Assembly: GCF_007859955.1 (NCBI RefSeq)
Contig: NZ_SJPR01000001.1
Span: forward strand, 124,001-188,000
Length of the DNA stretch: 64,000 nucleotides
DNA from: Botrimarina colliarenosi
GTDB taxonomy: Bacteria; Planctomycetota; Planctomycetia; Pirellulales; Lacipirellulaceae
Direction of reading: 5' to 3'
The translations under genes and the position numbers were made by a program. Position 1 is the first letter of the stretch. The number at the start of each line of letters is the position of its first letter. Of this stretch, positions 46,255 to 55,209 are shown piece after piece. Under the pieces are notes generated by a model. That model saw nothing but the letters and a program-made list of their open reading frames with translations, searched no databases and was not told where the DNA came from.

Positions 46255-47637
46255 CTATTCCGATTGAAAGACGGTTGGCAATTCGTCGCCGTGACGGGCG
46301 GCGGCGGCTCGGGTGGTGATCGCGACGCCGTCGTCCGTGACCACGTAAACGAGTTTTTGTCGGGGGTCGGCGGGGCCGGTTGCGAGTGGGTCGGGGTTCG
46401 CTTTGCGGAGCACATCGACCAGCGCCTCGACGGCGGGTTTCTCCATTACGTCGAGCGCGATCATCTGGTTGCGAGTGATCCCCTCTAACTGTAGGTCGCG
46501 TCCACGGATCTCGATGGCGGTGGCGAGCGTGTCCGACAAAATCGCTACAGCCGTTTCAAGCGATTCCCGGCGGAACTGGATCGTAACGGGGGTCTGCAAA
46601 CGCTCGGCGATCGGGATCGCGGCGAGCGACGGCGCCGTTGTCGATGCGGGGGTGATGACTGGGGGCGCGGCTAGCTCCGCAACGATCCTCTCCGCAGCGA
46701 GCGCGAGCTGGTGGGCGGCCCCGGGTGGGGCGTAGCCGTTGACCACCGCCTGCCGACCATCCACCCCGCGGCGGGCGTAGTCGCCGACGACCGCTAGCAT
46801 CCGGGGCGAACGCTCGACGACCGCCGCGCTGTAAGAAGCCCAATTCCGGGATTTGACTACGGCGGCGAGGTCGCTCGACCAGCCTTCGGCCCGCTGCAGC
46901 ACCGCCGCCGCGGTGCGGGTCTCCGGCTCGGCGACGTTGGCGAGCACCCGCAGCTCCCAGTAGAGCCGTTCGGCCTCGTCGAGGTGGAGGCTGATCGCGA
47001 CCGCGGCCCATTCGTCGCGGGCCTGGGCCAGCAACAGCTCACGCAGCGGCGCCCACGGCCCCGCCAGCAGCGAGCCGCCGTCTCCCAGCAAGAATCGGGG
47101 CGAGAAGATCAGCGTCACGTGCTGGTCGCGGTCGGTCGTCTCGAGCAACTGCTCGATCTCACGCGGCAGCAGGGGCAGACGGTCGGTCGGTTCCGGATCG
47201 ATGGCGACAGTGGTCGTCACGGACTCGTACGACGCGCCCGGGCCGACGCCGACGGTGAGGGTCTTGATCGCCGCTAGCGGGCCGGACTCCTCCAGCAGAA
47301 CGCCAAGGTCTGCCGCGGGGCCCAACGCCTTCCAGACGCGGCGTCCCTCTGCGCTGCTGAGCAACGCGGCGGGCCTCAGATGCAGGAAGAGGCCGCTCCC
47401 CTCGGGGCAGAGCGACGGGTCAATTGGCCCGCCCCGTGTCGGCGACGCCCAGAGCGTTTTGCCGTCGTCCGGGATAAATCCATCGCCCGGCTTCTCGACG
47501 GCCGGCGTTTTGACAACCGACGTTTCGACAACGGCGGGCGTCGCGGTGGGGACAGAAGGCGGCGGCGGGTTTTGTCCACAACCAATCGCCACACCCAGCG
47601 TAAGAGAGAGCAAGCGGTGCATCGATCGGCGGGGCAT
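46255..47637 (-). CDS. Putative lipoprotein with C-terminal STN-like domain
   Basis: A 460-residue protein with a lipobox LGVAIGC, lipidated Cys at position 20. The middle (about 75-330) is an alpha/beta region that I cannot assign (SGLFLHLRPAALLSSAEGRR, VTLIFSPRFLLGDGGSL). The C-terminal part (about 350-450) resembles an STN/secretin short domain (PVTIQFRRESLETAVAILS, QMIALDVMEKPAVEALVDVL, LVYVVTDDGVAITTR). It is transcribed towards the zinc-ribbon STN gene 111 nt downstream, so the two may work together in the envelope. Length and order suggest a planctomycete-specific pair. Confidence 0.78.
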   Translation of the reverse strand: MPRRSMHRLLSLTLGVAIGCGQNPPPPSVPTATPAVVETSVVKTPAVEKPGDGFIPDDGKTLWASPTRGGPIDPSLCPEGSGLFLHLRPAALLSSAEGRRVWKALGPAADLGVLLEESGPLAAIKTLTVGVGPGASYESVTTTVAIDPEPTDRLPLLPREIEQLLETTDRDQHVTLIFSPRFLLGDGGSLLAGPWAPLRELLLAQARDEWAAVAISLHLDEAERLYWELRVLANVAEPETRTAAAVLQRAEGWSSDLAAVVKSRNWASYSAAVVERSPRMLAVVGDYARRGVDGRQAVVNGYAPPGAAHQLALAAERIVAELAAPPVITPASTTAPSLAAIPIAERLQTPVTIQFRRESLETAVAILSDTLATAIEIRGRDLQLEGITRNQMIALDVMEKPAVEALVDVLRKANPDPLATGPADPRQKLVYVVTDDGVAITTRAAAARHGDELPTVFQSE

Positions 47638-47902
47638 CCCTCCAGTCTAAGGCCCCGCTACAGACGCCGCTATTCGGGCCTATCCTCGGAGAGAATTCGG
47701 GGCGGCAGGGAGCCAACCGGTGAGGCCGAAAACGGCGGCGATTTTTCGTCTCGCTTCTCCGGGAAAGAACGCTCCCTGGGTCGGGAGACGCCGATTTCGC
47801 GATTCCCCCGCCGCTGGTATGGTGCGCCCCAGGGGGGGCGACGACCCCGCCGCCTGAATCCGATCGCCCGGCTGCTCCTCCTCCCTCTGACCGAGCCCAC
47901 GC

Positions 47903-49138
47903 ATGAAAGCCTTCGAAGCCGTCCAGCACTACTTCCATAAGGCGGCCCACGAGCTCGGGATGGCGTCCCCGATGCGCAAGTTGCTAATCACCCCAGAACG
48001 CGAGCTCACGGTGCAGATCCCACTGCGGCGGGACGACGGCACGCTCGAAACGCTCGTCGGCTATCGGGTGCAACACAACTCGTCCCGCGGACCGATGAAG
48101 GGGGGGCTCCGCTACCACCACGAGGTCGATCTCGACGAGGTCCGCGGCCTCGCCTCGCTGATGACCTGGAAGACGGCCGTCGTCAACATCCCCTACGGCG
48201 GCGCCAAGGGGGGCGTCACGGTCAACTCACGCAATCTCAGCAAGGACGAGAAGGAGCGGATCACCCGCAAACTCATCGACTCGATCCATCAGGTGATCGG
48301 CCCCGACCTCGACATCCCGGCCCCCGACATGGGGACCAGCCACGAGGAGATGGCTTGGATCATGAATCAGTACGCCAAGTACAACGGCTTCAACCCGGGC
48401 GTCGTCACGGGCAAACCGGTCGAGTTCTATGGCATCCCCGGCCGTGAGGAGGCGACCGGCCGCGGCGTCGGCCTGCTGACGCTCAAGACGTTGGCGCGCC
48501 TCGGCCGCAAGGCGCCGGGGACCTCGGTCGCGATCCAGGGTTTCGGCAACGTCGGCTCGCACACCGCCAAGTTCCTCAGCGAAGCCGACTGCAAGATCGT
48601 CGCCATCGCCGACCGCACCGGCGCTTGGTACGACCCGGACGGCATCGACGTCCGGGCGGCGCTCAAATACGTCTGTGACAATGAGGGACAGCTCGATGGC
48701 TTCGAGGGGGGCAAGCGAATCCCCGGCGAAGAACTGCTCGAGCTCGAGGTCGATGTGCTCATCCCGGCGGCGCTCGGCGGCGTCATCCACGAGGGGAACG
48801 TCGAGAAAGTAAAGGCGCCGATCATCATCGAAGCGGCCAACGCCCCGATCACGCCCGAAGCAGACGACCGACTCCACGAGCGGGGCGTCGTTGTGCTGCC
48901 CGACATCCTCGCCAACGCCGGCGGCGTGACGGTCAGCTACTTCGAGTGGGCGCAGAACCGCCAGTTCTATAAATGGACACTCGACCGAGTCCGCGGCGAA
49001 CTCGACCGCACCCTGACGCACGCCTTCGACGAGGTCTGGGACCGTGCGAAGGAAAAGAAGATCGGCCTCCGGACGACGGCGTTCATGGTCGGCATCGAGC
49101 GCGTCGCGCGGGCGGCGGAACTAGCGGGCCTGGGTTAA
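47903..49138 (+). CDS. gdhA: Glutamate dehydrogenase
   Basis: A 411-residue Glu/Leu/Phe/Val-dehydrogenase that interconverts glutamate and 2-oxoglutarate plus ammonia. The substrate domain shows PMKGGLRYHHEVDLDEVRGL and the catalytic-lysine loop IPYGGAKGGV (about 93-102). The Rossmann part has VAIQGFGNVGSHTAKFL and IIIEAANAPITPEAD, with PDILANAGGVTVSYFEW near the end. The short hexameric form (about 410 residues) often uses NAD. The start is ATG at MKAFEAVQHY. It is a single gene, preceded by about 265 nt without recognised promoter and followed by a family-B palindrome. Confidence 0.96.
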   Translation: MKAFEAVQHYFHKAAHELGMASPMRKLLITPERELTVQIPLRRDDGTLETLVGYRVQHNSSRGPMKGGLRYHHEVDLDEVRGLASLMTWKTAVVNIPYGGAKGGVTVNSRNLSKDEKERITRKLIDSIHQVIGPDLDIPAPDMGTSHEEMAWIMNQYAKYNGFNPGVVTGKPVEFYGIPGREEATGRGVGLLTLKTLARLGRKAPGTSVAIQGFGNVGSHTAKFLSEADCKIVAIADRTGAWYDPDGIDVRAALKYVCDNEGQLDGFEGGKRIPGEELLELEVDVLIPAALGGVIHEGNVEKVKAPIIIEAANAPITPEADDRLHERGVVVLPDILANAGGVTVSYFEWAQNRQFYKWTLDRVRGELDRTLTHAFDEVWDRAKEKKIGLRTTAFMVGIERVARAAELAGLG

Positions 49139-49174
49139 GAACCCCACCAACAGCGCCCCCACTCAAGAGGAAGG

Positions 49175-49248
49175 GGAGCCCTAAGCGTCAGCGCCGGGAG
49201 TCGAAGCGGGCACCCGGCGCCACTCCCGGCGCTGGCGCTTAGGGCTCC
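49175..49248. repeat. Family B palindrome, copy 4
   Basis: Arms GGAGCCCTAAGCGTCAGCGC and GCGCTGGCGCTTAGGGCTCC, shorter loop than other copies. It follows gdhA. Confidence 0.92.
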
Positions 49249-49428
49249 TAAATTCGACGCCGTCGGCCGAGCCATCACTCGGCTTGCTCCGGTGACAGAC
49301 CCCACGTTTCTTCGAGAACGCAGCTTTTTTGCGGCGCCGCAGATTGTCGGTTTGGTTTCAGAAGTTGCCGTCATCGTGGCGGGGACGCTAGGAAGTCGAA
49401 CTCGAACTGGCAACGAGGACGCGGTCTC

Positions 49429-50493
49429 ATGAGAAAGTTACTCGGTGGTTTGGGCTGCGCGCAGGTTCTTGCCGCAACCAGTCTGGCGTGGCTAACGGCG
49501 ACTTGTTCAGCGCAGCTCCGCGCGCCGAACTACGACGAATTGGTCTACGCGACCGTCGATTCAGGAGGCGCCGATCGGCAGTTACATCTCGATCTATGGT
49601 TGCCCGATGACGCCGTCGGCGAGACGCCCCTCGTGCTCTGGATTCACGGCGGCGGTTGGTCCGGCGGGACGCATGACCAGCTGCCGGTTGCGTTAGGTCA
49701 GATGCTCAACGCCGGGCTGGCGGTGGCGTCGGTCGAGTACCGGCTGAGTGGCGAGGCGATCGCCCCGGCGCAAATCCACGACGTCAAAGGGGCGGTTCGC
49801 TTCTTACGCGCCAACGCGGGACTTTACGGACTCGACTCCGAAAACTTTGCCGCTTGGGGAAGCTCGGCGGGCGGGCACCTCGCCGCGTTGCTCGCCACGT
49901 CGGGCGGCGTCGCGGCGGCCGAGGGAGATGTCGGCGGCAACCTCGACTACTCCAGCTCGATCCAAGCGGCCGTCGACTATTACGGGCCGACCGACCTGCT
50001 GCAGATGGACGCCGACGCCGCGGCGGGGGTGGGAAGTTTCATCGAGCACGACGCCCCCAACTCGCCCGAGTCGCGGCTGATCGGCTTTGACGCTCCCGGC
50101 GAAGGGATCGGCGTTCTGCGAGAGAACCTCTTCAACCCGGCGGCACCGTTCCCCGAGAAGGCGTCCTTGGTTTCGCTCATGAACCCGATCACGCATGTGT
50201 CGTCCGACGACCCCGCCATGTTTATCGCGCACGGCGACCAAGACACGAGCGTTCCCTTCCAGCAGAGCATACGGCTCGTCCAAGCGTTGAACTTGGCCGG
50301 GGTCGAGAATGAGTTCCGACGTGTCGTCGGCGAGGGGCACGGCGGGCCGCTATTTCAGCCCGTAAGTGTCGAGGCGGTCGAGTTCTTGGTAGGACGATTA
50401 ACGTCACCCATTCCCGAACCATCGACCGCTCTGCTCCTCAGCGTCGGGATGATCATCGCCACGCAACGACGGAGTGGTAATCGTCGTCCCTAG
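49429..50493 (+). CDS. Exported alpha/beta-hydrolase esterase with PEP-CTERM signal
   Basis: A 354-residue hydrolase of the hormone-sensitive-lipase/carboxylesterase type. A signal peptide (about 1-28, ending TCSAQ) leads in. The oxyanion hole is WIHGGGWSGG (about 71-80), the nucleophile Ser is in AWGSSAGGHLA (about 146), Asp is in FIAHGDQDTSVPF and the catalytic His in GEGHGGPLF. The last 26 residues are a PEP-CTERM sorting tail: PEPSTALLL, a hydrophobic stretch and RRSGNRRP. Exosortase would cleave there and release or anchor the protein at the surface. Substrate unknown. The stop lies 3 nt from that of the convergent gene. Confidence 0.9.
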   Translation: MRKLLGGLGCAQVLAATSLAWLTATCSAQLRAPNYDELVYATVDSGGADRQLHLDLWLPDDAVGETPLVLWIHGGGWSGGTHDQLPVALGQMLNAGLAVASVEYRLSGEAIAPAQIHDVKGAVRFLRANAGLYGLDSENFAAWGSSAGGHLAALLATSGGVAAAEGDVGGNLDYSSSIQAAVDYYGPTDLLQMDADAAAGVGSFIEHDAPNSPESRLIGFDAPGEGIGVLRENLFNPAAPFPEKASLVSLMNPITHVSSDDPAMFIAHGDQDTSVPFQQSIRLVQALNLAGVENEFRRVVGEGHGGPLFQPVSVEAVEFLVGRLTSPIPEPSTALLLSVGMIIATQRRSGNRRP

Positions 50494-50496
50494 GCG

Positions 50497-51531
50497 CTAG
50501 ATCACCGCCCGCAGCGCTTCGATCGCCCGCTCAATGTCCTCGTCGCCAACGTCGTGATGCGTCACGGCGCGGAGGCGCTGGGGGGCGGGCCGGGTCATCA
50601 GCACCGCGTGGTGGACCAAGCGTTCGGTCAATTCGGCGGCGGTCCCGATCGCCGGGTCGATCTCGATGACGACGAGGTTCGTGTCGCAGCGGTCGGCCAG
50701 CAGGCTCAGGCCCGGTGTGTGACGCACCGCGTCGGCAAGCCGCGTCGCCCGGGCGTTGTCTTCAGCCAGCCGTTCGACGTGATGGTCCAACGCGTACAGA
50801 GCGGCGGCGGCGAGGATCCCCGCTTGTCGCCAACCGCCGCCCAACGCCTTGCGGGTGCGGCGGGCGGCCGCGATCAGGTCGGCCGGCCCGGCGAGGGCCG
50901 AGCCGATCGGCGCGCCGAGGCTCTTGCTGAAACAGACGCTCACCGTGTCGAACGGCGCGGACAGGTCACGGATCGCCTCGGCCCACGGCTGGCCGGTGGC
51001 GACGGCGGCGTTCCAGAGGCGGGCGCCGTCGAGGTGCGTCGCCAGACCGCGGCCGTGGGCCCAGTCGCAAGCGGCGCGGACGTCGTCCTGGGGAAGGCGC
51101 GCGCCACCCCAGCGGTTGTGCGTATTCTCCAGCGTCAGCAGACGCGTCCGCGCGTAGTGCAGGTTGTCGGGCCGCACCGCGAGGTCGAGCGTCTCGATCG
51201 CCGGCAGTCCGCCGTCGGACGAGAGCGGGTGGGCCGCCACGCCCCAGAGTTGCGCGTAGGCGGCCTGCTCGTAGTAATAGATGTGGCAGTCGGCGTCGCA
51301 GAGAAACTCGTCCCCCGGCTGGCAGTGGACGCGGACGCCGAGCTGGTTGCTCATCGTCCCCGACGAGACAAAGAGCGCCGCCTCTTTGCCGAGCAGTTCG
51401 GCGGTGCGTTCTTCGAGCTGCTGGACGGTCGGGTCCTCGCCGAAGACGTCGTCGCCAACCGGCGCCGCCGCCATGGCTTGGCGCATGGCGGCGGTCGGAC
51501 GGGTGACGGTGTCGCTGCGGAGATCGATCAT
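50497..51531 (-). CDS. ltaE: Low-specificity threonine aldolase
   Basis: A 344-residue pyridoxal-phosphate enzyme that splits threonine and allo-threonine into glycine and acetaldehyde. Motifs: [20 protein letters not shown] at the start, [16 protein letters not shown] (cofactor phosphate), [30 protein letters not shown] with the ring-binding Asp, and [17 protein letters not shown] with the Schiff-base Lys. Length is usual. It is a single gene on the minus strand between an esterase and a peroxiredoxin-like gene. Confidence 0.95.
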   Translation of the reverse strand: MIDLRSDTVTRPTAAMRQAMAAAPVGDDVFGEDPTVQQLEERTAELLGKEAALFVSSGTMSNQLGVRVHCQPGDEFLCDADCHIYYYEQAAYAQLWGVAAHPLSSDGGLPAIETLDLAVRPDNLHYARTRLLTLENTHNRWGGARLPQDDVRAACDWAHGRGLATHLDGARLWNAAVATGQPWAEAIRDLSAPFDTVSVCFSKSLGAPIGSALAGPADLIAAARRTRKALGGGWRQAGILAAAALYALDHHVERLAEDNARATRLADAVRHTPGLSLLADRCDTNLVVIEIDPAIGTAAELTERLVHHAVLMTRPAPQRLRAVTHHDVGDEDIERAIEALRAVI

Positions 51532-51564
51532 GCGGCCGATCTTAATCGATCGGCCCCCAAAAAA

Positions 51565-52152
51565 TCACTTGGTCAATGCCGCCAGGGCGCCCTTGGCGTT
51601 GACGCGACCGCCGTGGCCGTCGCTCACCTCGGCGAAGGTGATCTTGCCGTCCTCGACGATGTAGGTCGCCGGATAGGCAGTCTCGTTCGGGGCGTCCCAG
51701 CGGAGGCCGTAGGCGTCCACCAGGTCAAAATTCGGGTCGAGCAGCATCGTGACCCCCTTGGGGAGTTTCTTACGCTTCATGTCCTTCATGGCGCCGGTCA
51801 GAAACTCGTCCGCATGGCCATCAAGGCCCGCCGCGTCGCCCGGGTAGACCATGACGACGTTCGCTTCCGCGTCGGCGAACTTCTTCGACTGACGCAGGAA
51901 ATCGGTCGCTTGCTTCGAGCAGATGCCGCACTGATAGCCAGGGTAGCCGCGGAGGACGACCAGGACGGTTTTCCCCTCGTCGAAAGTCTCGGCCAGATCG
52001 ACCGGCTCGCCCGCTGTGCTGACCAGCGAGAGGGTGGGCGCCTCGTCGCCGACGGCGGGGCGGGTTGCTGTCTCGGTCTGGGCGACGGCCGAAGCAGCCA
52101 GCAGCAGGCCGGCGGCCAGTGCGAACGTAGCGGAGCGGAGCGGGGTCATCAT
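51565..52152 (-). CDS. Exported peroxiredoxin-like (AhpC/TSA) protein
   Basis: A 195-residue thioredoxin-fold protein with a signal peptide (1-24, TFALAAGLLLAASAVAQ). The active-site region is GYPGYQCGICSKQATDF, with C75 and C78 in a CxxC, which differs from the usual Prx TxxC arrangement and resembles the Prx-like2/AhpC-TSA group. A resolving role for C78 is likely. Downstream strands MVYPGDAAGLDGHADEF and YPATYIVEDGKITFAEV complete the fold. Role inferred: peroxide or disulfide chemistry in the periplasm. Two adjacent ATG codons can start it; the long upstream frame is not coding-like. Confidence 0.87.
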   Translation of the reverse strand: MMTPLRSATFALAAGLLLAASAVAQTETATRPAVGDEAPTLSLVSTAGEPVDLAETFDEGKTVLVVLRGYPGYQCGICSKQATDFLRQSKKFADAEANVVMVYPGDAAGLDGHADEFLTGAMKDMKRKKLPKGVTMLLDPNFDLVDAYGLRWDAPNETAYPATYIVEDGKITFAEVSDGHGGRVNAKGALAALTK

Positions 52153-52336
52153 GGCGAGAGTTCGGGGGTTCAGTGAATGAAGCGGGGGGCGGTGAAACAG
52201 CGGCCTCGTCAGCGGTACCGGTAGCGTACGGGCCGCCCGCTCCTTACGCACCGGTTCGGCCAATGGTTGTGTGAGACGCCGCACGCTCCCCCCACCACTG
52301 TGGCGAGCCCGGCCGGGCCGTTAATCTGGAGGGTCT

Positions 52337-53707
52337 ATGACAAGCTCCGCCACCCGACCGCTGGCCATCGCCCGGATCGACGCCCGCCAACCCGGCAGCC
52401 AGGCCGCCATCGATGAGCTGCGCCGCAAGCTAGCGCCCGAGGGGAACGTCGTCTCCGAGGCGGGCCGGCGGAAGACGATCGAGGTCTTCGGCGAGCCACT
52501 CTCCCCGGTTGAGGTCGTTGAGCGGATTTGCGACGACGTCCGCCAGCGTGGCCTCGAAGCGGTGCTCGAGTACACCGCCAAGCTGGACGGCGCCGAGCTG
52601 ACGGCCGACACATTCCGGGTCTCGGCGGACGACTTGGCGGCGGCTCACCGGGCGGCGGATCCCGACTTCCTAGCGATGATCCGCCGGATTCGGGAACGAC
52701 TCATGCGGTTTCAGACGGCGATCTTGCACAAGGACGTCCGCGTCGAGATCGAGGGGGGCGGCTCGCTCCGGCAGCGTTACCTGCCGTTGAACCGCGCCGG
52801 GCTGTGCGTCCCCGGCGGCGCCGCGGCGTACCCTTCGACGGTGCTCATGACGGCGATCCCTGCGCAGGCGGCCGGCGTGCCCGAACTCGCCGTCGTCGCG
52901 CCGCCAACCAAGTTCGGCAGCTACAACACCGACCTGCTGGCGACCTGCCACGAGTTGGGAGTCACCGAGGTCTATCGGATGGGGGGCGCCCAGGCTGTCG
53001 CCGCGCTGGCCTATGGCTGCCAAGGCGTGCCGAAAGTCGACAAGATTGTCGGCCCCGGCAACCTGTTCGTCGCGCTGGCGAAGCGGCGTGTCTTCGGCGA
53101 GGTCGGGATCGACTCGATCGCCGGGCCGAGCGAAGTGATCGTCGTCGCCGACGCCTCGACGCCGCCCGCCTTCACGGCCGCCGACCTGATCGCACAAGCC
53201 GAGCACTCGCCGGGGTCCGCCGTGCTGCTTACTTGGCACGAGCCGTTGATCGAGGCGGTCGTCGCCGAGCTCGAAAAGCAACTCGCCACGCTGTCGCGCA
53301 GCGACCTGACGCGGCAGTCGCTCGAATCGTTCGGCGCGCTGATCACGGTGCGCGACCGCGACCACGCCGCCGCCCTTTGCGACGAGCTGGCGACCGAGCA
53401 CCTGCACCTAGCTTGCGAAGACCCCGAGGCGATGCTCGCCCAGGTCCGTTGCGCCGGCGCGGTGTTCCTCGGCCCGCACTCGCCGGTGCCGGTTGGTGAT
53501 TACTCGGCGGGCCCGTCGCACGTGCTGCCGACCGGCGCGACGGCGCGGTTCGCCAACGGGTTGTCGAGCAACGACTTCCTCCGCTCGAACAGCGTGATCG
53601 CCTTCACCGCCGAGACGCTCGCCGAGCAGGGCGACGACATCGTCCGCCTCGCCAAGGTCGAAGGTCTCACCGGCCACGCCCGCACCGTGACGATTCGTAG
53701 GGAATAG
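52337..53707 (+). CDS. hisD: Histidinol dehydrogenase
   Basis: A 456-residue zinc enzyme that oxidises histidinol to histidine in two NAD-dependent steps. Motifs: RAGLCVPGGAAAYPSTVLM (about 153-171), EVYRMGGAQAVAALAYG, VDKIVGPGNLFVALAKR, the catalytic pair region EHLHLACEDPEAML (with zinc ligands) and AGPSHVLPTGATARF. Length is family-typical. The GGAGGG upstream of the ATG is a decent ribosome site. hisC follows after a gap filled by a family-A palindrome, so a hisD-hisC transcript is likely. I find no His-rich leader ORF. Confidence 0.96.
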   Translation: MTSSATRPLAIARIDARQPGSQAAIDELRRKLAPEGNVVSEAGRRKTIEVFGEPLSPVEVVERICDDVRQRGLEAVLEYTAKLDGAELTADTFRVSADDLAAAHRAADPDFLAMIRRIRERLMRFQTAILHKDVRVEIEGGGSLRQRYLPLNRAGLCVPGGAAAYPSTVLMTAIPAQAAGVPELAVVAPPTKFGSYNTDLLATCHELGVTEVYRMGGAQAVAALAYGCQGVPKVDKIVGPGNLFVALAKRRVFGEVGIDSIAGPSEVIVVADASTPPAFTAADLIAQAEHSPGSAVLLTWHEPLIEAVVAELEKQLATLSRSDLTRQSLESFGALITVRDRDHAAALCDELATEHLHLACEDPEAMLAQVRCAGAVFLGPHSPVPVGDYSAGPSHVLPTGATARFANGLSSNDFLRSNSVIAFTAETLAEQGDDIVRLAKVEGLTGHARTVTIRRE

Positions 53708-53744
53708 GCGCCGATGCTATTCGTCTGCAACCAACGAGTCGTTC

Positions 53745-53832
53745 TGTAGGAGGCGTCTCCGACGCCGATTCGTGTCTCTTGGCGGTAACGGTATATGGTG
53801 CGTGAAATCGGCGTCAGAGACGCCTCCTACAA
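53745..53832. repeat. Family A palindrome, copy 6
   Basis: Arms TGTAGGAGGCGTCTCCGACG and CGTCAGAGACGCCTCCTACA-like inverse; loop with GGTATATGGTGCGTGA. It sits between hisD and hisC. Confidence 0.92.
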
Positions 53833-53885
53833 GATCTAGCTCCAGCTTCATCCCCGTTTATATGCGTTCATCAGTGGCAAACTAA

Positions 53886-54947
53886 ATGTTCCGTGAAGCG
53901 ATCGAGCAGATGAGCGGCTATGTCCCCGGCGAGCAGCCGCGTGGGATGAAGCTCGTAAAGCTCAACACCAATGAGAATCCCTACCCGCCTTCGCCGAAGG
54001 TGGTAGCCGCCATTCAAGCCGCTGCCGAAGAAGGGCTGCAGCGCTACCCCGACCCGTCGGCATCGGCGTTCAGGAACCGCGCCGCCGAGGTGCTCTCCGC
54101 TCACAACGCGGAGATCACGCCCGACTGGATCCTTTGCGGCAACGGCAGCGACGACATCCTCACCATCGCCACCCGGGCGTTTGTCGATCAAGGCCGTGCG
54201 GTGCGCTATCCGTGGCCGACCTACTCACTCTACAAGACGCTCGCCGAGATCCAGGGGGTCCGTCACGAGGCGGTCCCCTGTGAGCCCGATTGGTCGGTCG
54301 GCTTCGAGCTGACCGCGCCGTCGGACGACGTGCGGCTGGTCTACCTGGCGAACCCCAACAGCCCCAGCGGCACGCTGCTCGAGCCGGGCGAGGTCGCGGC
54401 GATCGCCGACACGCTCGACTGCCCGCTCTTGGTGGACGAGGCGTACGTCGACTTCGCCGAGACCAATTGCCTCGACCTGGTGCGGACCAACGAGCGGGTG
54501 CTCGTCAGCCGCACGCTTAGCAAGAGCTACGGCTTGGCCGGGTTGCGGTTCGGCTACTTAGTCGCCCAGCCTCACGTGATCGAGCAGTTGGCGAAGGTTA
54601 AGGACAGCTACAACTGCGACACGCTCTCCATCGCCGGCGCCACCGCCGCGATCGATGACCAGGCGTGGCTTGCTGACAACGTGACGAAGGTCGTCGCCGA
54701 GCGTCAGCGTCTCGACGCGGGCCTCCTCGCCGCGGGCTTCGACACGGTTGACTCGCGCGCCAACTTTGTCTGGGCGACCCATCCCACCGGCCAGCACGAG
54801 GCCATCTACCAGAACCTCAAAGCGGAGGGGGTCTTGGTGCGGCTGATCCGCCACCCGGGGTGGAGCGGCGGCGACGATGGACTCCGGGTTTCGGTCGGCA
54901 CGCCGGCCCAGACCGACACCTTGCTCGCGCTGCTAGCGACGCTGTGA
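53886..54947 (+). CDS. hisC: Histidinol-phosphate aminotransferase
   Basis: A 353-residue pyridoxal-phosphate aminotransferase of fold type I. KLNTNENPYPPSPKV (about 23-37) is the classic N-terminal HisC motif. Others are LCGNGSDDILTIATRAF, YLANPNSPSGTLLEPGE, LLVDEAYVDFAETN with the ring Asp, and SRTLSKSYGLAGLRFGYLV with the Schiff-base Lys near residue 212. It would convert imidazole-acetol phosphate to histidinol phosphate, and sits next to hisD as expected. It could also serve as an aromatic aminotransferase, a known side role of the family. Confidence 0.94.
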   Translation: MFREAIEQMSGYVPGEQPRGMKLVKLNTNENPYPPSPKVVAAIQAAAEEGLQRYPDPSASAFRNRAAEVLSAHNAEITPDWILCGNGSDDILTIATRAFVDQGRAVRYPWPTYSLYKTLAEIQGVRHEAVPCEPDWSVGFELTAPSDDVRLVYLANPNSPSGTLLEPGEVAAIADTLDCPLLVDEAYVDFAETNCLDLVRTNERVLVSRTLSKSYGLAGLRFGYLVAQPHVIEQLAKVKDSYNCDTLSIAGATAAIDDQAWLADNVTKVVAERQRLDAGLLAAGFDTVDSRANFVWATHPTGQHEAIYQNLKAEGVLVRLIRHPGWSGGDDGLRVSVGTPAQTDTLLALLATL

Positions 54948-54954
54948 GATGAAA

Positions 54955-55070
54955 ACCCCCCTCCCTTCTAGGGAGGGGCTAGGGGAGGGTGAACCCCGTT
55001 CAGGACAAGACGACTTGCCTGTGCTGAATGCCTCGACCCTCCCCCAACCCCTCCCTGAAAGGGAGGGGGA
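54955..55070. repeat. Palindrome, family F
   Basis: Arms CCCCCTCCCTTCTAGGGAGG (54956-54975) and CCTCCCTGAAAGGGAGGGGG (about 55050-55069), each itself a small hairpin, extended by GGGGAGGGT and ACCCTCCCC. It follows hisC. Confidence 0.88.
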
Positions 55071-55209
55071 CAAGCGACCGTGGCCGCGAGTCTTCCGTGC
55101 GTGCCGAAAATGCGTGTCGTAACGGTCGCCCGCACGCCGATAGTTCGTGCGGGGAGGGCCTGCGCCCGCTCACGCCGAGCGACGTATTGGCCCCGAGGGG
55201 GGAATTCGA

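Noticed and set aside
47690..47840. Eighth family-A copy upstream of gdhA
   Set aside because: GGGAGACGCCGATTTCGCG and GGTATGGTGCGC are present but no complementary arm pairs with them; at most a decayed remnant.
52265..52336. His-rich leader peptide before hisD
   Set aside because: No short ORF with clustered His codons and no terminator hairpin is present.
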